Below, piece after piece: positions 26,101 through 34,466 of a stretch of 64,000 nt of DNA. The notes under the pieces were generated by a model. It saw only the letters and a list, made by a program, of their open reading frames with translations, did no database searches and was not told where the DNA came from. The stretch comes from Rossellomorea aquimaris (lineage in GTDB: Bacteria > Bacillota > Bacilli > Bacillales > Bacillaceae_B): positions 806,001 through 870,000 of the forward strand of contig NZ_JAIVAR010000001.1 in the NCBI RefSeq assembly GCF_020171925.1. Reading direction: 5' to 3'. Made by a program: the position numbers and the translations under genes. Position 1 is the first letter of the stretch, and each line of letters starts with the position of its first letter.

Positions 26101-26735
26101 ACATACTTAAGAACCTCAGCATCAGCCTTCTCAATCCCCAAAAAGCAAACGGTTCCGATTCCATACTCAAATGCAGCGGAACAATCGAGGACGAAATTAC
26201 TGTGAATATCCTTCTCTGTGTAATGCCGCAAATCAATCGTCACAGTCTGCTTATAAGGCACGAGCTTTTTCTTATAGAGCTGATCAATGAGCAGCTGTAA
26301 TGTTGTATACTTACCCGTTCCAGAAGGGCCAGCCAGCAAAATGGTGTTTTGCACCTTGTCTTTTTCCCTATTAAAAAACGCTTTCTTATAGGAAACTAGC
26401 AGTTCATCAATAAACACATCTTGACGCAGGATCCTGCTAGTAAGTTCCTTCTTGATTTCTGCAAAAATCGCATCCAATTCTTCGTTTGAACGATTCAAGC
26501 CCATCTGCTTTAACCCATACTTTGCATCCTTGATTACTTCCCCAACACCACCAACGGAATGGGGAACATGCTGCGGATTGCCACTACCAGGTTCCATCCT
26601 TAGCCCTCCGGAATGAGCCATTGCCTGTGCCTGGCCGCCCAACCGCTGTTTCTTCCCCCTGAATCCTTTTGCTTGGACATAGTCGACCAATTGTATCTCG
26701 GGCAATATTATACGAAGCCACTTTTGAAAACCCAT
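23136..26735 (-). CDS. Giant CbxX/SpoVK-type ATPase with four AAA modules
   Basis: A 1199-residue protein. Module 1 (about 90-350) is diverged: Walker A is GPSGTGKYTT (136-145). Modules 2, 3 and 4 are typical CbxX/CfqX repeats with Walker A GNPGTGKTT at 439-447, 708-716 and 982-990, Walker B (LFIDEAYALS and relatives) at about 499, 768 and 1041, and a GNGRLVRN/GNGRLARN sensor-2-like block in each. SpoVK and red-type rubisco activase CbbX have one such module, so three in tandem plus a degenerate first one is an expansion. These proteins remodel protein complexes or thread peptides. It heads an operon with two membrane proteins; function unknown. Confidence 0.85.
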   Translation of the reverse strand: MGFQKWLRIILPEIQLVDYVQAKGFRGKKQRLGGQAQAMAHSGGLRMEPGSGNPQHVPHSVGGVGEVIKDAKYGLKQMGLNRSNEELDAIFAEIKKELTSRILRQDVFIDELLVSYKKAFFNREKDKVQNTILLAGPSGTGKYTTLQLLIDQLYKKKLVPYKQTVTIDLRHYTEKDIHSNFVLDCSAAFEYGIGTVCFLGIEKADAEVLKYVSRLVQQGYFRTENNLKIDASNYFLVFYSDVDFKGEVHGKLPTEVASKIPAPILKGIQSYALSAPLLPEDVETILRSKLMASARKLESQTQLMVKFEEGLFTGLVERILVTKKYGEAIESLAEKDFYQALVDLRARGTFVAGDRVMIQLRQDELLVAKGEQSFLLKSIPLVEEEKIEDLMDELNRLTGLHSVKTAIYELLETVKAEKMRQEAGYKTAGKMAIHMVFTGNPGTGKTTVARLVSRILKAMGLLSQGQLVEAARQDLVGEYLGSTAPKTNSAIERSLGGVLFIDEAYALSREKQDPFGMEAIDTLVKGMEDHRDNLVMVLAGYTNEMEDFLKMNPGLQSRFPYIIEFPDYTSEEMFEILTGMAAAKDFTIDSGIKEQLIELFDSKQISGRNDAGNGRLVRNMLEDAIRKQSVRLNQETGARDYKRLTSEDFGIRERQGFELEPAFEKVIGLDNVKDFIRSLEKQILANEKRKKAGILTEQTQTLNLVFSGNPGTGKTTMARMLAEMLKSMGLLKTGHLIEVDRSNLVAEYMGQTALKTTEVVQSALGGVLFIDEAYSLIEEGVQGGGFGKEAIDTLVRLIENHRNDLVVILAGYTDEMETFLRSNPGLGSRFPLKIEFPDYTPEQLTQMTELQAKSKGFNLEFDVQHTLAEFYKKTQIPGKNDSGNGRLVRNTLEAAIRNQALRIVEIDHVGTDELNRLTLADFGLLEVQPKERALQELDSVIGLDEVKTFVRALSAQIEVANKRKAMGLPDMGAQSLHMVFKGNPGTGKTTIARILARRLKELGVIKLDHIVETDRSGLVAGYVGQTALKTREVLEKALGGILFVDEAYALFGDGQDFGQEAIDTIVKFMDDHRENIIVILAGYEADMEQLLDSNAGLRSRFPNVISFTDYSVHELVEISKRLLKPKGYELSSDGANVLKEIFARTAGSVSAGNGRLARNICEAAIRAHALRLSEIDQPTLEDLTLLKPKDLLQAGGVAR

Positions 26736-26818
26736 GACCTAACCTCACCTTACATTTGATTTACTTATAATTTTAAACCAAAATCTAACAAATACAATTA
26801 AATTTTCCAAAAACAAAA

Positions 26819-26843
26819 AGCAAGCAGGATGATTCTGCTTGCT
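26819..26843 (-). terminator. Minus-strand terminator upstream of the ATPase gene
   Basis: AGCAAGCAG pairs with CTGCTTGCT and is followed on the minus strand by TTTTTGTTTTTGG. No gene ends here, so it implies a non-coding minus-strand transcript from the repeat array at 26883-27090 or read-through from rbsB. Confidence 0.7.
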
Positions 26844-26882
26844 CAGCTGGTAAGCATGGCGGCGGCTCGCGCGCTTCTGTTT

Positions 26883-27090
26883 GGATTTTTTTGGTAAGTG
26901 ACTGAATTATTCTCAGAATTGAAAGAATCTAATAAGGAATCGGGAGAATATAGGTGTAAATTAAAAGATAATCGACTGAATTTGGAAGATTATCACCCAA
27001 AAACGGAAGATTAACCAATTGATTTCCATTTTCATTCGCATTAATCTTCAATTTCACTCAATAATAAGCCGCTAACAAAGCCCCGATCTC
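26883..27090. repeat. Periodic intergenic repeat array, class II copy B
   Basis: Shares the start GGATTTTTTTGGTAAGTGAC and then TGAATTATTCTCAGAATTGA with copy A. Cores ATTATC or ATAATC recur with a 20-22 bp step at about 26907, 26968, 26990 and 27011. The two copies are homologous over roughly 190 bp with many substitutions. Confidence 0.75.
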
Positions 27091-27257
27091 AATTTCCGTT
27101 AAATTTACCCATCATTATTACTCCAATCCAGCAGTTGAGGTTAAATTCAGGTACCGTTTTCCGAATTCAACTACCTTTTTCACTAAGAAGCGTGGTAACG
27201 GTTATTATATTTCCGAATTAAGAGAAACGTCACCGTACGCCAGACCACAGAAGAGCG

Positions 27258-27294
27258 AAAAGAAACCCCTCCCGCACAACCGCACGAAAGGGGC
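27258..27294 (-). terminator. Terminator of the ribose operon
   Basis: On the minus strand AGCCCCTTTCGTGCGG pairs with CCGC...AGGGGT and is followed by TTCTTTT. It lies directly downstream of rbsB. Confidence 0.65.
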
Positions 27295-27316
27295 TCCCTC
27301 ATCACAACTATTCTAC

Positions 27317-28246
27317 TCATTCCTCCACATTCTCCTCCGTAACCAACTTCAACGGAACCGGAATCTTCTTCTCAACTTTCTTCCCTTGCAACACATCAGC
27401 CCCAGCTTGAACGGCCAACTGACCGATCTTCTCAGGCTGCTGAGCGACAGTTGCTGAAAGGTTACCGTTCCGGATGCTAGTCATCGCATCGTCATTTCCA
27501 TCAAATCCAACGACCAACACGTCACGTCCAGAACTCTGGATCACCTGCAGTGCTCCTAACGCCATTTCATCGTTATGTGCAAACACTGCTTTAATATCTG
27601 GATTCCCTTGGATCAGGTTCTCCATCGTATTCAATCCTTCGGTACGATCGAAGTTCGCGGTTTGTTTGGCCACAACATCTAGCTTTTCATCTGCGATGTT
27701 GTGGAATCCGGCTCCACGTTCACGTGTTGCAGATGCTCCTGGAACACCTTCAAGTTCAGCAACCTTCGCTCCTTCACCGAGTTGTTCGACGAGGTATTCG
27801 CCGGCCATTTCGCCGCCCTTTTCGTTGTCGGAGCTTACGAGTGTCGCGACGTCTCCTTTTTCCGCTGAGCGATCAAGCGTTACAACCGGAATACCTAGGC
27901 TGTTGGCGGACTGGACGGCTGTGGAGATGGCTGCTGAGTCCGTCGGGTTGATCAATAGGACGTTGACGCCTTGTTGGATGAGGTCTTCTACGTCATTGAT
28001 CTGTTTGGCGGCATCGTTCTGGGCATCGACAACGACGACTTCCATGCCTTGTTTCTTCGCTTCGTCCTCCACTCCGTTTTTCATGGAGACGAAGAATGGG
28101 TTATTCAATGTTGAAACGGATAGTCCGATTTTGATGTCTTCTGGGTTGGTGCTTTTAGTCGGCTTCGCCCATTCCGGCGGCTGCAGGGAGCAGGCACCGA
28201 GGAATAGGAGTGACAAACTGATTAGTAGTAGCCATGCTTTTTTCAT
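27317..28246 (-). CDS. rbsB: D-ribose ABC transporter substrate-binding lipoprotein RbsB
   Basis: About 309 residues. The signal peptide ends with the lipobox FLGAC (LLLISLSLLFLGAC), so the mature protein is anchored by a lipidated cysteine outside the membrane. The periplasmic-binding fold is clear: IGLSVSTLNNPFFVSMKNGV, VLLINPTDSAA, VVTLDRS, AVFAHNDEMALGALQ and VVGFDGNDDA, with Asp and Arg residues expected to hold ribose. I start at 28246 because GTAGGAGGGATACT precedes that ATG. It is the last gene of the rbs operon, ten bases after rbsC. Confidence 0.93.
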   Translation of the reverse strand: MKKAWLLLISLSLLFLGACSLQPPEWAKPTKSTNPEDIKIGLSVSTLNNPFFVSMKNGVEDEAKKQGMEVVVVDAQNDAAKQINDVEDLIQQGVNVLLINPTDSAAISTAVQSANSLGIPVVTLDRSAEKGDVATLVSSDNEKGGEMAGEYLVEQLGEGAKVAELEGVPGASATRERGAGFHNIADEKLDVVAKQTANFDRTEGLNTMENLIQGNPDIKAVFAHNDEMALGALQVIQSSGRDVLVVGFDGNDDAMTSIRNGNLSATVAQQPEKIGQLAVQAGADVLQGKKVEKKIPVPLKLVTEENVEE

Positions 28247-28256
28247 AGTATCCCTC

Positions 28257-29210
28257 CTACGCTGCTTTCTTTCGGTCGATGAGAACCGCGATGATGATGA
28301 CGACACCCTTTACGACCATTTGGAAGAAGGATGAGACGCCAAGCAGGTTCAGACCGTTGTTTAACGTTCCGATGATGAGTGCACCGATTAGTGTTCCAAC
28401 GATCAGTCCGCGTCCGCCGGATAGGCTTGTCCCACCAAGGACGACGGCTGCAATCGCATCGAGTTCATACGATGTACCGGCCGTTGGCTGTGCTGAGTTC
28501 AAGCGTGACGTCAGGATCGCTCCTGCAAGGGCTGCCAATAATCCAGCCAGTGAGTAGATCATCACTTTGATGCGTGGTACTTTGATACCTGAGATGAGTG
28601 CTGCTTTTTCATTCCCACCAATGGCATACGTTTTACGGCCGAACGGTGTTTTGTGCAGGATCACCCAAAGAATCGCGAACGTCATGATCATCGTGACTGC
28701 AGGTACAGGGATTCCAAGGAAGTAGCCTCTTCCGAACAATTGGAATGCATAGCTGTCGCCAAGACCCGTAATCGGATTTCCGTCAGTATACACGAGCGTC
28801 AAACCACGGAACATCGTCATTGTTGCAAGTGTCGCGATGAATGGTGCCATTTTTCCTTTTGTGATTAAAAGTCCGTTGACCATCCCCATTACGGCTCCGA
28901 GGATACACCCGATCAGGATCGCAAGGATCGGGTCGACTCCCGATACCATCATTCCTGCCATCAAGGCACTGGATAAGGCGAGGATGGAGCCGACTGATAA
29001 ATCAATTCCCCCGGTCAAAATGACGAAGGTCATCCCGTAGGCAATCAGGGCGTTGATCGCCACTTGTCGTAATAGATTCAATAAGTTCAAAGGTTCTAGA
29101 AAACTAGGGTTGATGATGGATACCGTCGCAACCAGTACAAACAGTCCGAGTAATGGACCGAGCTTTTGCATTAGATTGCCGACATGATTCGTTTTGAGTG
29201 CATTATTCAT
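28257..29210 (-). CDS. rbsC: Ribose ABC transporter permease RbsC
   Basis: A 317-residue integral membrane protein of the BPD_transp_2 family with eight or more helices. Signatures are [20 protein letters not shown] near residues 58-77 and [20 protein letters not shown] near 245-265, the latter close to the ATPase-coupling helix. It forms the channel with RbsA as engine and RbsB as receptor. The start overlaps the end of rbsA by eight bases. Confidence 0.94.
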   Translation of the reverse strand: MNNALKTNHVGNLMQKLGPLLGLFVLVATVSIINPSFLEPLNLLNLLRQVAINALIAYGMTFVILTGGIDLSVGSILALSSALMAGMMVSGVDPILAILIGCILGAVMGMVNGLLITKGKMAPFIATLATMTMFRGLTLVYTDGNPITGLGDSYAFQLFGRGYFLGIPVPAVTMIMTFAILWVILHKTPFGRKTYAIGGNEKAALISGIKVPRIKVMIYSLAGLLAALAGAILTSRLNSAQPTAGTSYELDAIAAVVLGGTSLSGGRGLIVGTLIGALIIGTLNNGLNLLGVSSFFQMVVKGVVIIIAVLIDRKKAA

Positions 29211-30693
29211 GTGCGTGACCTCCTGTCGCCAATGTCATGATTTTTTCCTGTGTGGCTTCTTCTTTTGAAAGCTCCCCTGTAATCGTCCCTTCATGGACAA
29301 CGAGGATGCGGTCGCTCATCCCGAGCACCTCTGGCAGTTCGGATGATACCGTCACGATTGCGACGCCTCGGTCGGTGAGCTCGTTCATTAGTTGATAGAT
29401 TTCACGTTTCGCGCCGACATCGACTCCCCTCGTCGGTTCATCGAGGATCAGCACTTTCGGACCGATCCCGATCCACTTGGCAATGACCACCTTCTGCTGG
29501 TTTCCGCCTGACAGGTTCTTTGCGTGGGTACGGGCCGATTCGGTCTTGATCGTCAATCGCTTGATGAGCATTTCCACAAAATCCTGCTCGCTCTTTTCGT
29601 TAATCAAGCCATTTTTGGTAAAACTGTAGAGGCTTGGAAGGGCGATATTATCCTTCAAGGAAAAGTCGAGGACGAGTCCTTCATCCTTTCGATCCTCAGT
29701 GATGAATCCAAGACCGAGCTTCACGGCTTGATCCGGTGTTTTGATTGTGACCGGCTTGCCGTTCACAAGGATCTCGCCTTCATAACGTCCGTCAAGTCCG
29801 AAGATGGTTCGCATGATTTCCGTCCGGCCTGCGCCCATCAAACCTGACACGCCGACAATTTCGCCTGAGCGAACTTCGAAGCTGACCTTTTCAAACAGTC
29901 CCTTCTTCGTCAGGTTCCGTACTTCAAGCATCGTCTCGCCTGGCTTTGGATCGCGTTTTGGAAAGCGGTCCGTCAATTCCCGTCCGACCATTTTCTTGAC
30001 GACCTCATCGAAATTCGTCTCGGGGATTGGCGTCGTATCGACCGTGCGTCCGTCACGCATGACCGTGATGCGGTCACAAATCGTGAAGATCTCTTCCATC
30101 CGGTGAGAAATATAAACAATGGAGACACCGGCTTTCTTCAGTGATCGGATGACGGTGAAAAGCGTCTCGATTTCCCGGTCCGTCAATGCCGCCGTCGGCT
30201 CATCCATGATGATCACTTTCGCATCGGTCATCAATGCTTTTGCGATTTCGATCATCTGCTGTTGCCCGACCGAGCACTGACCCGCTTCCTTCGTGAGCGG
30301 AATCGAAATGTTCAATTTCTCAAACTGCTCATTCGCAATCGCTTTCATTTTTCTCGTGTTGATCAGACCGAATTGTGTAACCGGTTCCTTATTGATGAAA
30401 AGATTCTCAAGCACAGTCATCTCAGGCCAGACATTCAACTCCTGATGGATGAAGGCAATCCCGAATTCCTCTGCCTGGTTCGGATTTTCGAACGTCGTTT
30501 CCTTCCCGTCGATGGTGATCGTTCCCTTATCCTTTTTGTGAAGACCGGTCAGGATATTCATCAGTGTTGATTTCCCGGCACCATTTTCCCCCATCAGGGC
30601 ATGGACCTCACCCTCCCGGATCTCGATGTCCACGCCCTCAAGGACAGAGTTCGTACCAAATGATTTATGGATATTCTTCATGCTGATCTGCAT
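29203..30693 (-). CDS. rbsA: Ribose import ATP-binding protein RbsA
   Basis: A 496-residue protein with two ABC domains as is usual for monosaccharide importers. The first has Walker [11 protein letters not shown] near residue 35, signature VGQQQM and Walker [14 protein letters not shown]; the second has the altered GLMGAGRTE loop, the LSGGNQQKV signature and [20 protein letters not shown]. It powers ribose uptake at the cytoplasmic face of RbsC. It follows rbsD by 19 bp and overlaps rbsC. Confidence 0.95.
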   Translation of the reverse strand: MQISMKNIHKSFGTNSVLEGVDIEIREGEVHALMGENGAGKSTLMNILTGLHKKDKGTITIDGKETTFENPNQAEEFGIAFIHQELNVWPEMTVLENLFINKEPVTQFGLINTRKMKAIANEQFEKLNISIPLTKEAGQCSVGQQQMIEIAKALMTDAKVIIMDEPTAALTDREIETLFTVIRSLKKAGVSIVYISHRMEEIFTICDRITVMRDGRTVDTTPIPETNFDEVVKKMVGRELTDRFPKRDPKPGETMLEVRNLTKKGLFEKVSFEVRSGEIVGVSGLMGAGRTEIMRTIFGLDGRYEGEILVNGKPVTIKTPDQAVKLGLGFITEDRKDEGLVLDFSLKDNIALPSLYSFTKNGLINEKSEQDFVEMLIKRLTIKTESARTHAKNLSGGNQQKVVIAKWIGIGPKVLILDEPTRGVDVGAKREIYQLMNELTDRGVAIVTVSSELPEVLGMSDRILVVHEGTITGELSKEEATQEKIMTLATGGHAHE

Positions 30694-30712
30694 GCTCTCT
30701 CACCCCTTTGTG

Positions 30713-31099
30713 TTAAAAAATGACTCCCGCATGGAGGATGCAATTCGCATACGGTGTGACTTCCCCCGTCCGGATGACGGCCTTCGCCTTATGGGTTTCT
30801 TTTTTAAATTGTTCATGCGATACATACTGGATCCCGTCAAACCACGAGGTCATCTGCTTCTGCACCTCTGCATTCGTTTCCACTTCGTCTGCAAGCGTGA
30901 CATTTTCTACGACCATCTCTTCCTTTAACAGTTCGACCACGTCAAGGAACGATGGTTCTCCCTGCTTCAATGCCAAGTCGATTTTCACGACGTCCGATGG
31001 AATCGGGAGACCGGCATCGGCCACCACGATCGTATCGGTGTGACCGAGATCGGCTAGTATTTTTGAAATGTGACTGTTCAAGATGCCATGTCGTTTCAT
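30713..31099 (-). CDS. rbsD: D-ribose pyranase RbsD
   Basis: A 128-residue protein: [20 protein letters not shown] with the catalytic His near residue 20, [10 protein letters not shown], and the C-terminal [20 protein letters not shown]. It interconverts beta-pyranose and furanose forms of ribose before phosphorylation. Length and motifs match the family. The ATG overlaps the rbsK stop by four bases (ATGA). Confidence 0.95.
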   Translation of the reverse strand: MKRHGILNSHISKILADLGHTDTIVVADAGLPIPSDVVKIDLALKQGEPSFLDVVELLKEEMVVENVTLADEVETNAEVQKQMTSWFDGIQYVSHEQFKKETHKAKAVIRTGEVTPYANCILHAGVIF

Positions 31100-31986
31100 T
31101 CTGCCAGCTTCCTTTCCACTTCGTCTCTTGTCGGCATTCCGCCCTGTGCTCCGAATCCTGTCACCGAAAGCGATGCTGCCCGGTTCGCGAACCGTAGGCT
31201 TGCTTCCATTGATTGACCTTCCGCCACGGCTGTCCCGAATGCGGCATTGAAGGTATCTCCTGCCCCAGTCGTATCGACGACGTCGACCTTGAAGGAAGGA
31301 ACGAGGATTTCTTTTGTTCCATTATGGTAACGGACTCCTGCTGCTCCTTCAGTGATGATGACCTTGCCAGGGTATTGTTTCAGTGCCTCTGACGGCTTTG
31401 CCCCTTGGAAAAGAACATCCGTTTCGTGCTCATTCGGTGTCAGGTAGCTCGCACCATCAATGACTTTTTGTGAGATCTTCCGTGCCGGTGCCGGGTTAAG
31501 AAGCAATGGAACCCCAATGTTTTTGCACAGATCTGCCACGTACTCAACCGTTTCCTCCGGGATTTCCTGCTGGATCATGATGAGATCGCATGTTTTCAGG
31601 AAATCAGCTGTTTTCTCGACGTATTCTGGTGTCACCAGGTCGTTTGCCCCTTTGACGACAACAATGCTGTTATCGCCTTCAGCTAGGATGATGTGGGCGG
31701 TTCCGGATTTCGTATCTGTAACCGGTTCCACATACTCGGTATGAACACCGTTACGCTTAAAGTTATCTAAAATTTCTTTTCCGTATGGGTCATCACCCAC
31801 GCAGCCGATCATGTACACGTCAGCCCCTAAGCGTGCTGCCGCTACCGCTTGGTTTGCGCCTTTGCCTCCCGGTACGGTATGGAAGCTGTCGCCAAGAACC
31901 GTTTCCCCTGCGCCTGGTCGCTTATTTGAAGTGACCACCAAGTCCATGGATGAACTGCCAATCACGGCAATTTTCGCTTTTTTCAT
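31096..31986 (-). CDS. rbsK: Ribokinase RbsK
   Basis: A 296-residue PfkB-family kinase. [13 protein letters not shown] starts the fold, [15 protein letters not shown] is the N-terminal PfkB motif, and [20 protein letters not shown] holds the anion hole and catalytic aspartate. It phosphorylates ribose at O5. It overlaps rbsR and rbsD by four bases each, so the operon is tightly coupled. Confidence 0.95.
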   Translation of the reverse strand: MKKAKIAVIGSSSMDLVVTSNKRPGAGETVLGDSFHTVPGGKGANQAVAAARLGADVYMIGCVGDDPYGKEILDNFKRNGVHTEYVEPVTDTKSGTAHIILAEGDNSIVVVKGANDLVTPEYVEKTADFLKTCDLIMIQQEIPEETVEYVADLCKNIGVPLLLNPAPARKISQKVIDGASYLTPNEHETDVLFQGAKPSEALKQYPGKVIITEGAAGVRYHNGTKEILVPSFKVDVVDTTGAGDTFNAAFGTAVAEGQSMEASLRFANRAASLSVTGFGAQGGMPTRDEVERKLAE

Positions 31987-32972
31987 TTCTCTTCATCCTT
32001 TCTTGTTGTGTTTCGCTGTATGAGTTCAACCGGAAGCTGAACGGATGTTTCAATATCTTTTTCTTTTTTTATCAGTTTAATCAGAAGTGCCGCGGCCTGC
32101 CTGCCCATTTCGTATGCCGGCTGCCTGATCGTGGAGAGCGCCGGATAGGAAAGACTGCTCTGTGGGATGTCATCGTAGCCGATGATCTGAACGTCTTCTG
32201 GGATCTTCTTCCCTAGCCTCAAGGCCTCATGGAGAATCGCGATCCCGACGATATCATTGCTTGCGATGACGCCATCCGTATCAGGATAGGTGGCGAACAG
32301 TTCCTCCGCCCAGCCTTTCGCGTCTTCAAACGAGAACGAAGTCGTTGACATCGCCGTGAAATCGACGTCTGTCCCGCTCAAATACTCGACGGCACCCCGG
32401 AATCGATCCTGGGCCGGCTTGACGTGGGCCGGTCCCTTCATGACGGTGATCCGCTTCGCCCCTTTTTCCACGAGCGTCTTTGCTGCCAGCCGTCCGCCTT
32501 TTCGTCCGTCCGCATAGACAGCAGGATAGTCATCCGTGGTCCGGTCAAGGAGGACGAGTGGAAGGTTCAATTCCTTATAAAGCTGGTCATGCTCCACATG
32601 ATTGGTCGCTGAGATCATGCCGACGACATTGTTCTGGACGAAGGTCTGGATATAATCCAGTTCCTTCTGGATGTTCTCGTCGCTGTTCCCTAGGAGGAGC
32701 CTGAATCCCGCCTCACTCACTTCATCCTCGACCCCTCTCGCCAGCTGCGGGAAGTACGGGTTCGTGATATCCGGGAGCAACAGCCCGATCAGCCTCGACT
32801 CTCTTTTATAAAGGGAGCGCGCCACTTCATTCGGACTGTAATTCAGCTTCTCGATTGCACTCATCACTTTCTTCCTCGACTCGGCTCCTACATAGCCGTT
32901 ATCATTGAGCACCCGCGAGACCGTCGCAACCGACACCCCCGCTTCACTCGCCACATCCTTGATTGTTGCCAC
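31983..32972 (-). CDS. rbsR: Ribose operon repressor RbsR (LacI family)
   Basis: About 329 residues. The LacI HTH is ATIKDVASEAGVSVATVSRV and the hinge follows; the effector domain has IGLLLPDITNPYFPQLARGV and IIGYDDIPQSSLSYPALSTI. I start it at the GTG at 32972 because AGGAAG lies eight bases upstream; the longer GTG at 32981 would overlap its own ribosome binding site. It is the first gene of the operon, and its presumed operator lies 37-54 bp upstream. Confidence 0.93.
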   Translation of the reverse strand: MATIKDVASEAGVSVATVSRVLNDNGYVGAESRKKVMSAIEKLNYSPNEVARSLYKRESRLIGLLLPDITNPYFPQLARGVEDEVSEAGFRLLLGNSDENIQKELDYIQTFVQNNVVGMISATNHVEHDQLYKELNLPLVLLDRTTDDYPAVYADGRKGGRLAAKTLVEKGAKRITVMKGPAHVKPAQDRFRGAVEYLSGTDVDFTAMSTTSFSFEDAKGWAEELFATYPDTDGVIASNDIVGIAILHEALRLGKKIPEDVQIIGYDDIPQSSLSYPALSTIRQPAYEMGRQAAALLIKLIKKEKDIETSVQLPVELIQRNTTRKDEEK

Positions 32973-33008
32973 GCACGTCACTTCCTGTTCGTTGGTTGGT
33001 TAGTATTT

Positions 33009-33026
33009 TGTGTAACCGGTTACACA
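33009..33026. promoter_or_regulatory. RbsR operator
   Basis: TGTGTAACCGGTTACACA, a perfect 18-bp palindrome with the central CG of LacI-family operators, just upstream of rbsR. Assignment to RbsR is inferred from position. Confidence 0.82.
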
Positions 33027-33042
33027 TACGATAACATATGTT

Positions 33043-33056
33043 TGTAACCGCTTGCA
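33043..33056. promoter_or_regulatory. cre site for CcpA
   Basis: TGTAACCGCTTGCA fits the cre consensus (TGxAAxCGxTxxCA). It lies upstream of the RbsR operator, so the ribose operon is probably also under carbon catabolite control. Confidence 0.75.
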
Positions 33057-33094
33057 ATTATTTTTAATAAAAAAGTGATGGTAAGGTTATTTCA

Positions 33095-33330
33095 TTACAA
33101 CTTCTTTCTAAACGAATAACACCACTTGTCATACGTTAATTTCTCTTCATAAAACCGATGTGCATCACTTCTACTTATACCTGATTCCAGCGCGACATAC
33201 TCAGCACCATTTTCCTTTGCATATGTATGGATATAATGTAGTAATCGCTCTCCATATCCTTTTGAATGATGTGATGAAGAAGTGATTAAATCATAGATAT
33301 AAAGATGATGCTTATTGTAAATAGATCTAC
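33095..33330 (-). pseudogene. 3' remnant of a GNAT acetyltransferase gene
   Basis: The minus strand reads about 78 residues that include IYDLITSSSHHSKGYGERLL, the acetyl-CoA motif A with a changed RGxG loop, then ENGAEYVALESGISRSDAHR and FYEEKLTYDKWCYSF to a stop at 33095. The N-terminal half and any start codon are missing, so the gene is truncated. It lies between the rbs promoter and the mgtC terminator. Confidence 0.7.
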
Positions 33331-33336
33331 GCTATA

Positions 33337-33386
33337 CAAAAAGGGTCAATTCCGCGGTAGGATAACCTACGAGGAATTGACCCCCA
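33337..33386 (-). terminator. Terminator of the mgtC-like gene
   Basis: GGGTCAATTCC pairs with GGAATTGACCC; on the minus strand the stem is followed by CTTTTTG. Confidence 0.78.
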
Positions 33387-33402
33387 TCAATTACACTCTT
33401 GC

Positions 33403-33921
33403 CTAATCATTCTCGGGATCGTTCTTTTTCCGAAGTAGTTTCGGCAGGCGAACAGCCTTGATTTCATGCTCTTCAAAGATATTTCCGATCTTCGTCATGA
33501 TTGACGTCACCAGTGTCGCGAAGATCACAATTGAATAAAATCCGGCCCCGATTCCAATTCCGATGCCCCCGACATAGAAGATCATCGCAGCGGAAGTGAG
33601 TCCTTTCACTCGCAGTCCATCCTTCAGGATCACGCCGGCACCCAAAAACCCGAGCCCCGATACGATTTGGGCCGCGAGTCGAAGGGGATCCATCATCTTC
33701 CCACTATCCGGCTGACTCAGCATCTCGGCCCCTTCTATCGAGACGATCGTGATCAAGGTACATGCCACCGACACGTACGTATAGGTTTTCAACCCTGCTG
33801 GCTTATTTTTTGATGAACGGTCCCATCCGATGATGAATCCTAGAATCGCACTCACCACAATCCGGAAATAAATCTCATGCTGCCAGAAAAAATCCGTCAA
33901 ACCATTCATGAAATGTGACAT
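33403..33921 (-). CDS. MgtC/SapB family membrane protein
   Basis: About 172 residues. The family block RIVVSAILGFIIGWDRSSKN and the later AAQIVSGLGFLGAGVILKDG are both present, with four or five membrane helices; it ends with a short charged tail. MgtC-like proteins are linked to survival at low magnesium or to membrane ATPase control, with mechanism family-dependent. I chose the ATG at 33921 (MSHFMNGLTDFF) because GGGAGG lies eight bases upstream; the open frame further upstream would cross the structured leader and has no good start. Confidence 0.85.
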   Translation of the reverse strand: MSHFMNGLTDFFWQHEIYFRIVVSAILGFIIGWDRSSKNKPAGLKTYTYVSVACTLITIVSIEGAEMLSQPDSGKMMDPLRLAAQIVSGLGFLGAGVILKDGLRVKGLTSAAMIFYVGGIGIGIGAGFYSIVIFATLVTSIMTKIGNIFEEHEIKAVRLPKLLRKKNDPEND

Positions 33922-33944
33922 CTCTCCAACCTCCCTTAACGCAA

Positions 33945-34018
33945 AAGAGACCTCGCCACAAAACGAGTCGCCGATTCTAGTGAGAATACATACCGCTCGC
34001 TTTGTAAGTGGATCTCTA
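33945..34018 (-). promoter_or_regulatory. Structured 5' leader of the mgtC-like gene
   Basis: On the minus strand AGAGATC pairs with GGTCTCT, ACAAAGCGAG pairs with CTCGTTTTGT, and a terminal ATTCT/AGAAT hairpin caps the structure: three nested helices over about 74 nt, ending 24 nt before the start codon. I cannot match it to M-box or another known riboswitch. Confidence 0.5.
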
Positions 34019-34224
34019 TAACGCTGTTTACTCAATTTCGTTCTTAAGTATATTTCTGTTATTTTACACGAATGTTTTCTTTTGAGCAATGGTAGGTTTG
34101 ACGTGTAGGGGTTAGTGCTAGCTTGTCGGGTGAATGCTCTGCTTTGGTATAGTATCACCGTGATGAGGGACGGTCCCCGGAAATCCGATACACTATTGGG
34201 TATTCCTGGGCCTCGATTTACAGG

Positions 34225-34345
34225 TTTTGATAATATATTTCTATTTTTGATAATAAAAGCTAGAATTTGATAATATATCCTGATTTTTGATAATAAGTTC
34301 GGGCTTTTTGATAATATAATTTTCTAAAAGTCAAAAATACCCCTC
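34225..34345. repeat. Periodic intergenic repeat array, class I copy 1
   Basis: Five GATAATA cores preceded by TTT stand at 34229, 34249, 34269, 34289 and 34310 (steps 20, 20, 20, 21), followed 26 bp later by AATACCCCT. The same layout recurs at 42777 and 50383. Confidence 0.88.
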
Positions 34346-34466
34346 AGATGTGTTGCATAAATCAGATTCATCAGTCTTTTACTTACATTTCCCCACGTTA
34401 TTAAGTAAGAAAGTGAGTTTTAATCCATAAAGTAGCGATTTTCGAGTGAAACTCGCCCCTCAGTAC

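Noticed and set aside
27474..28334. A 286-codon plus-strand frame
   Set aside because: It is the antisense of rbsB; the GC-rich third positions of rbsB keep the opposite strand free of stops. No ribosome binding site and low-complexity Ser/Pro/Arg product.
33945..34018. M-box magnesium riboswitch
   Set aside because: The conserved M-box sequences I know are absent; only the gene context would fit.
34225..34345. CRISPR array
   Set aside because: The repeats are only 10-12 bp, degenerate, with 8-10 bp linkers and a 20-21 bp period; no cas genes occur in the window.
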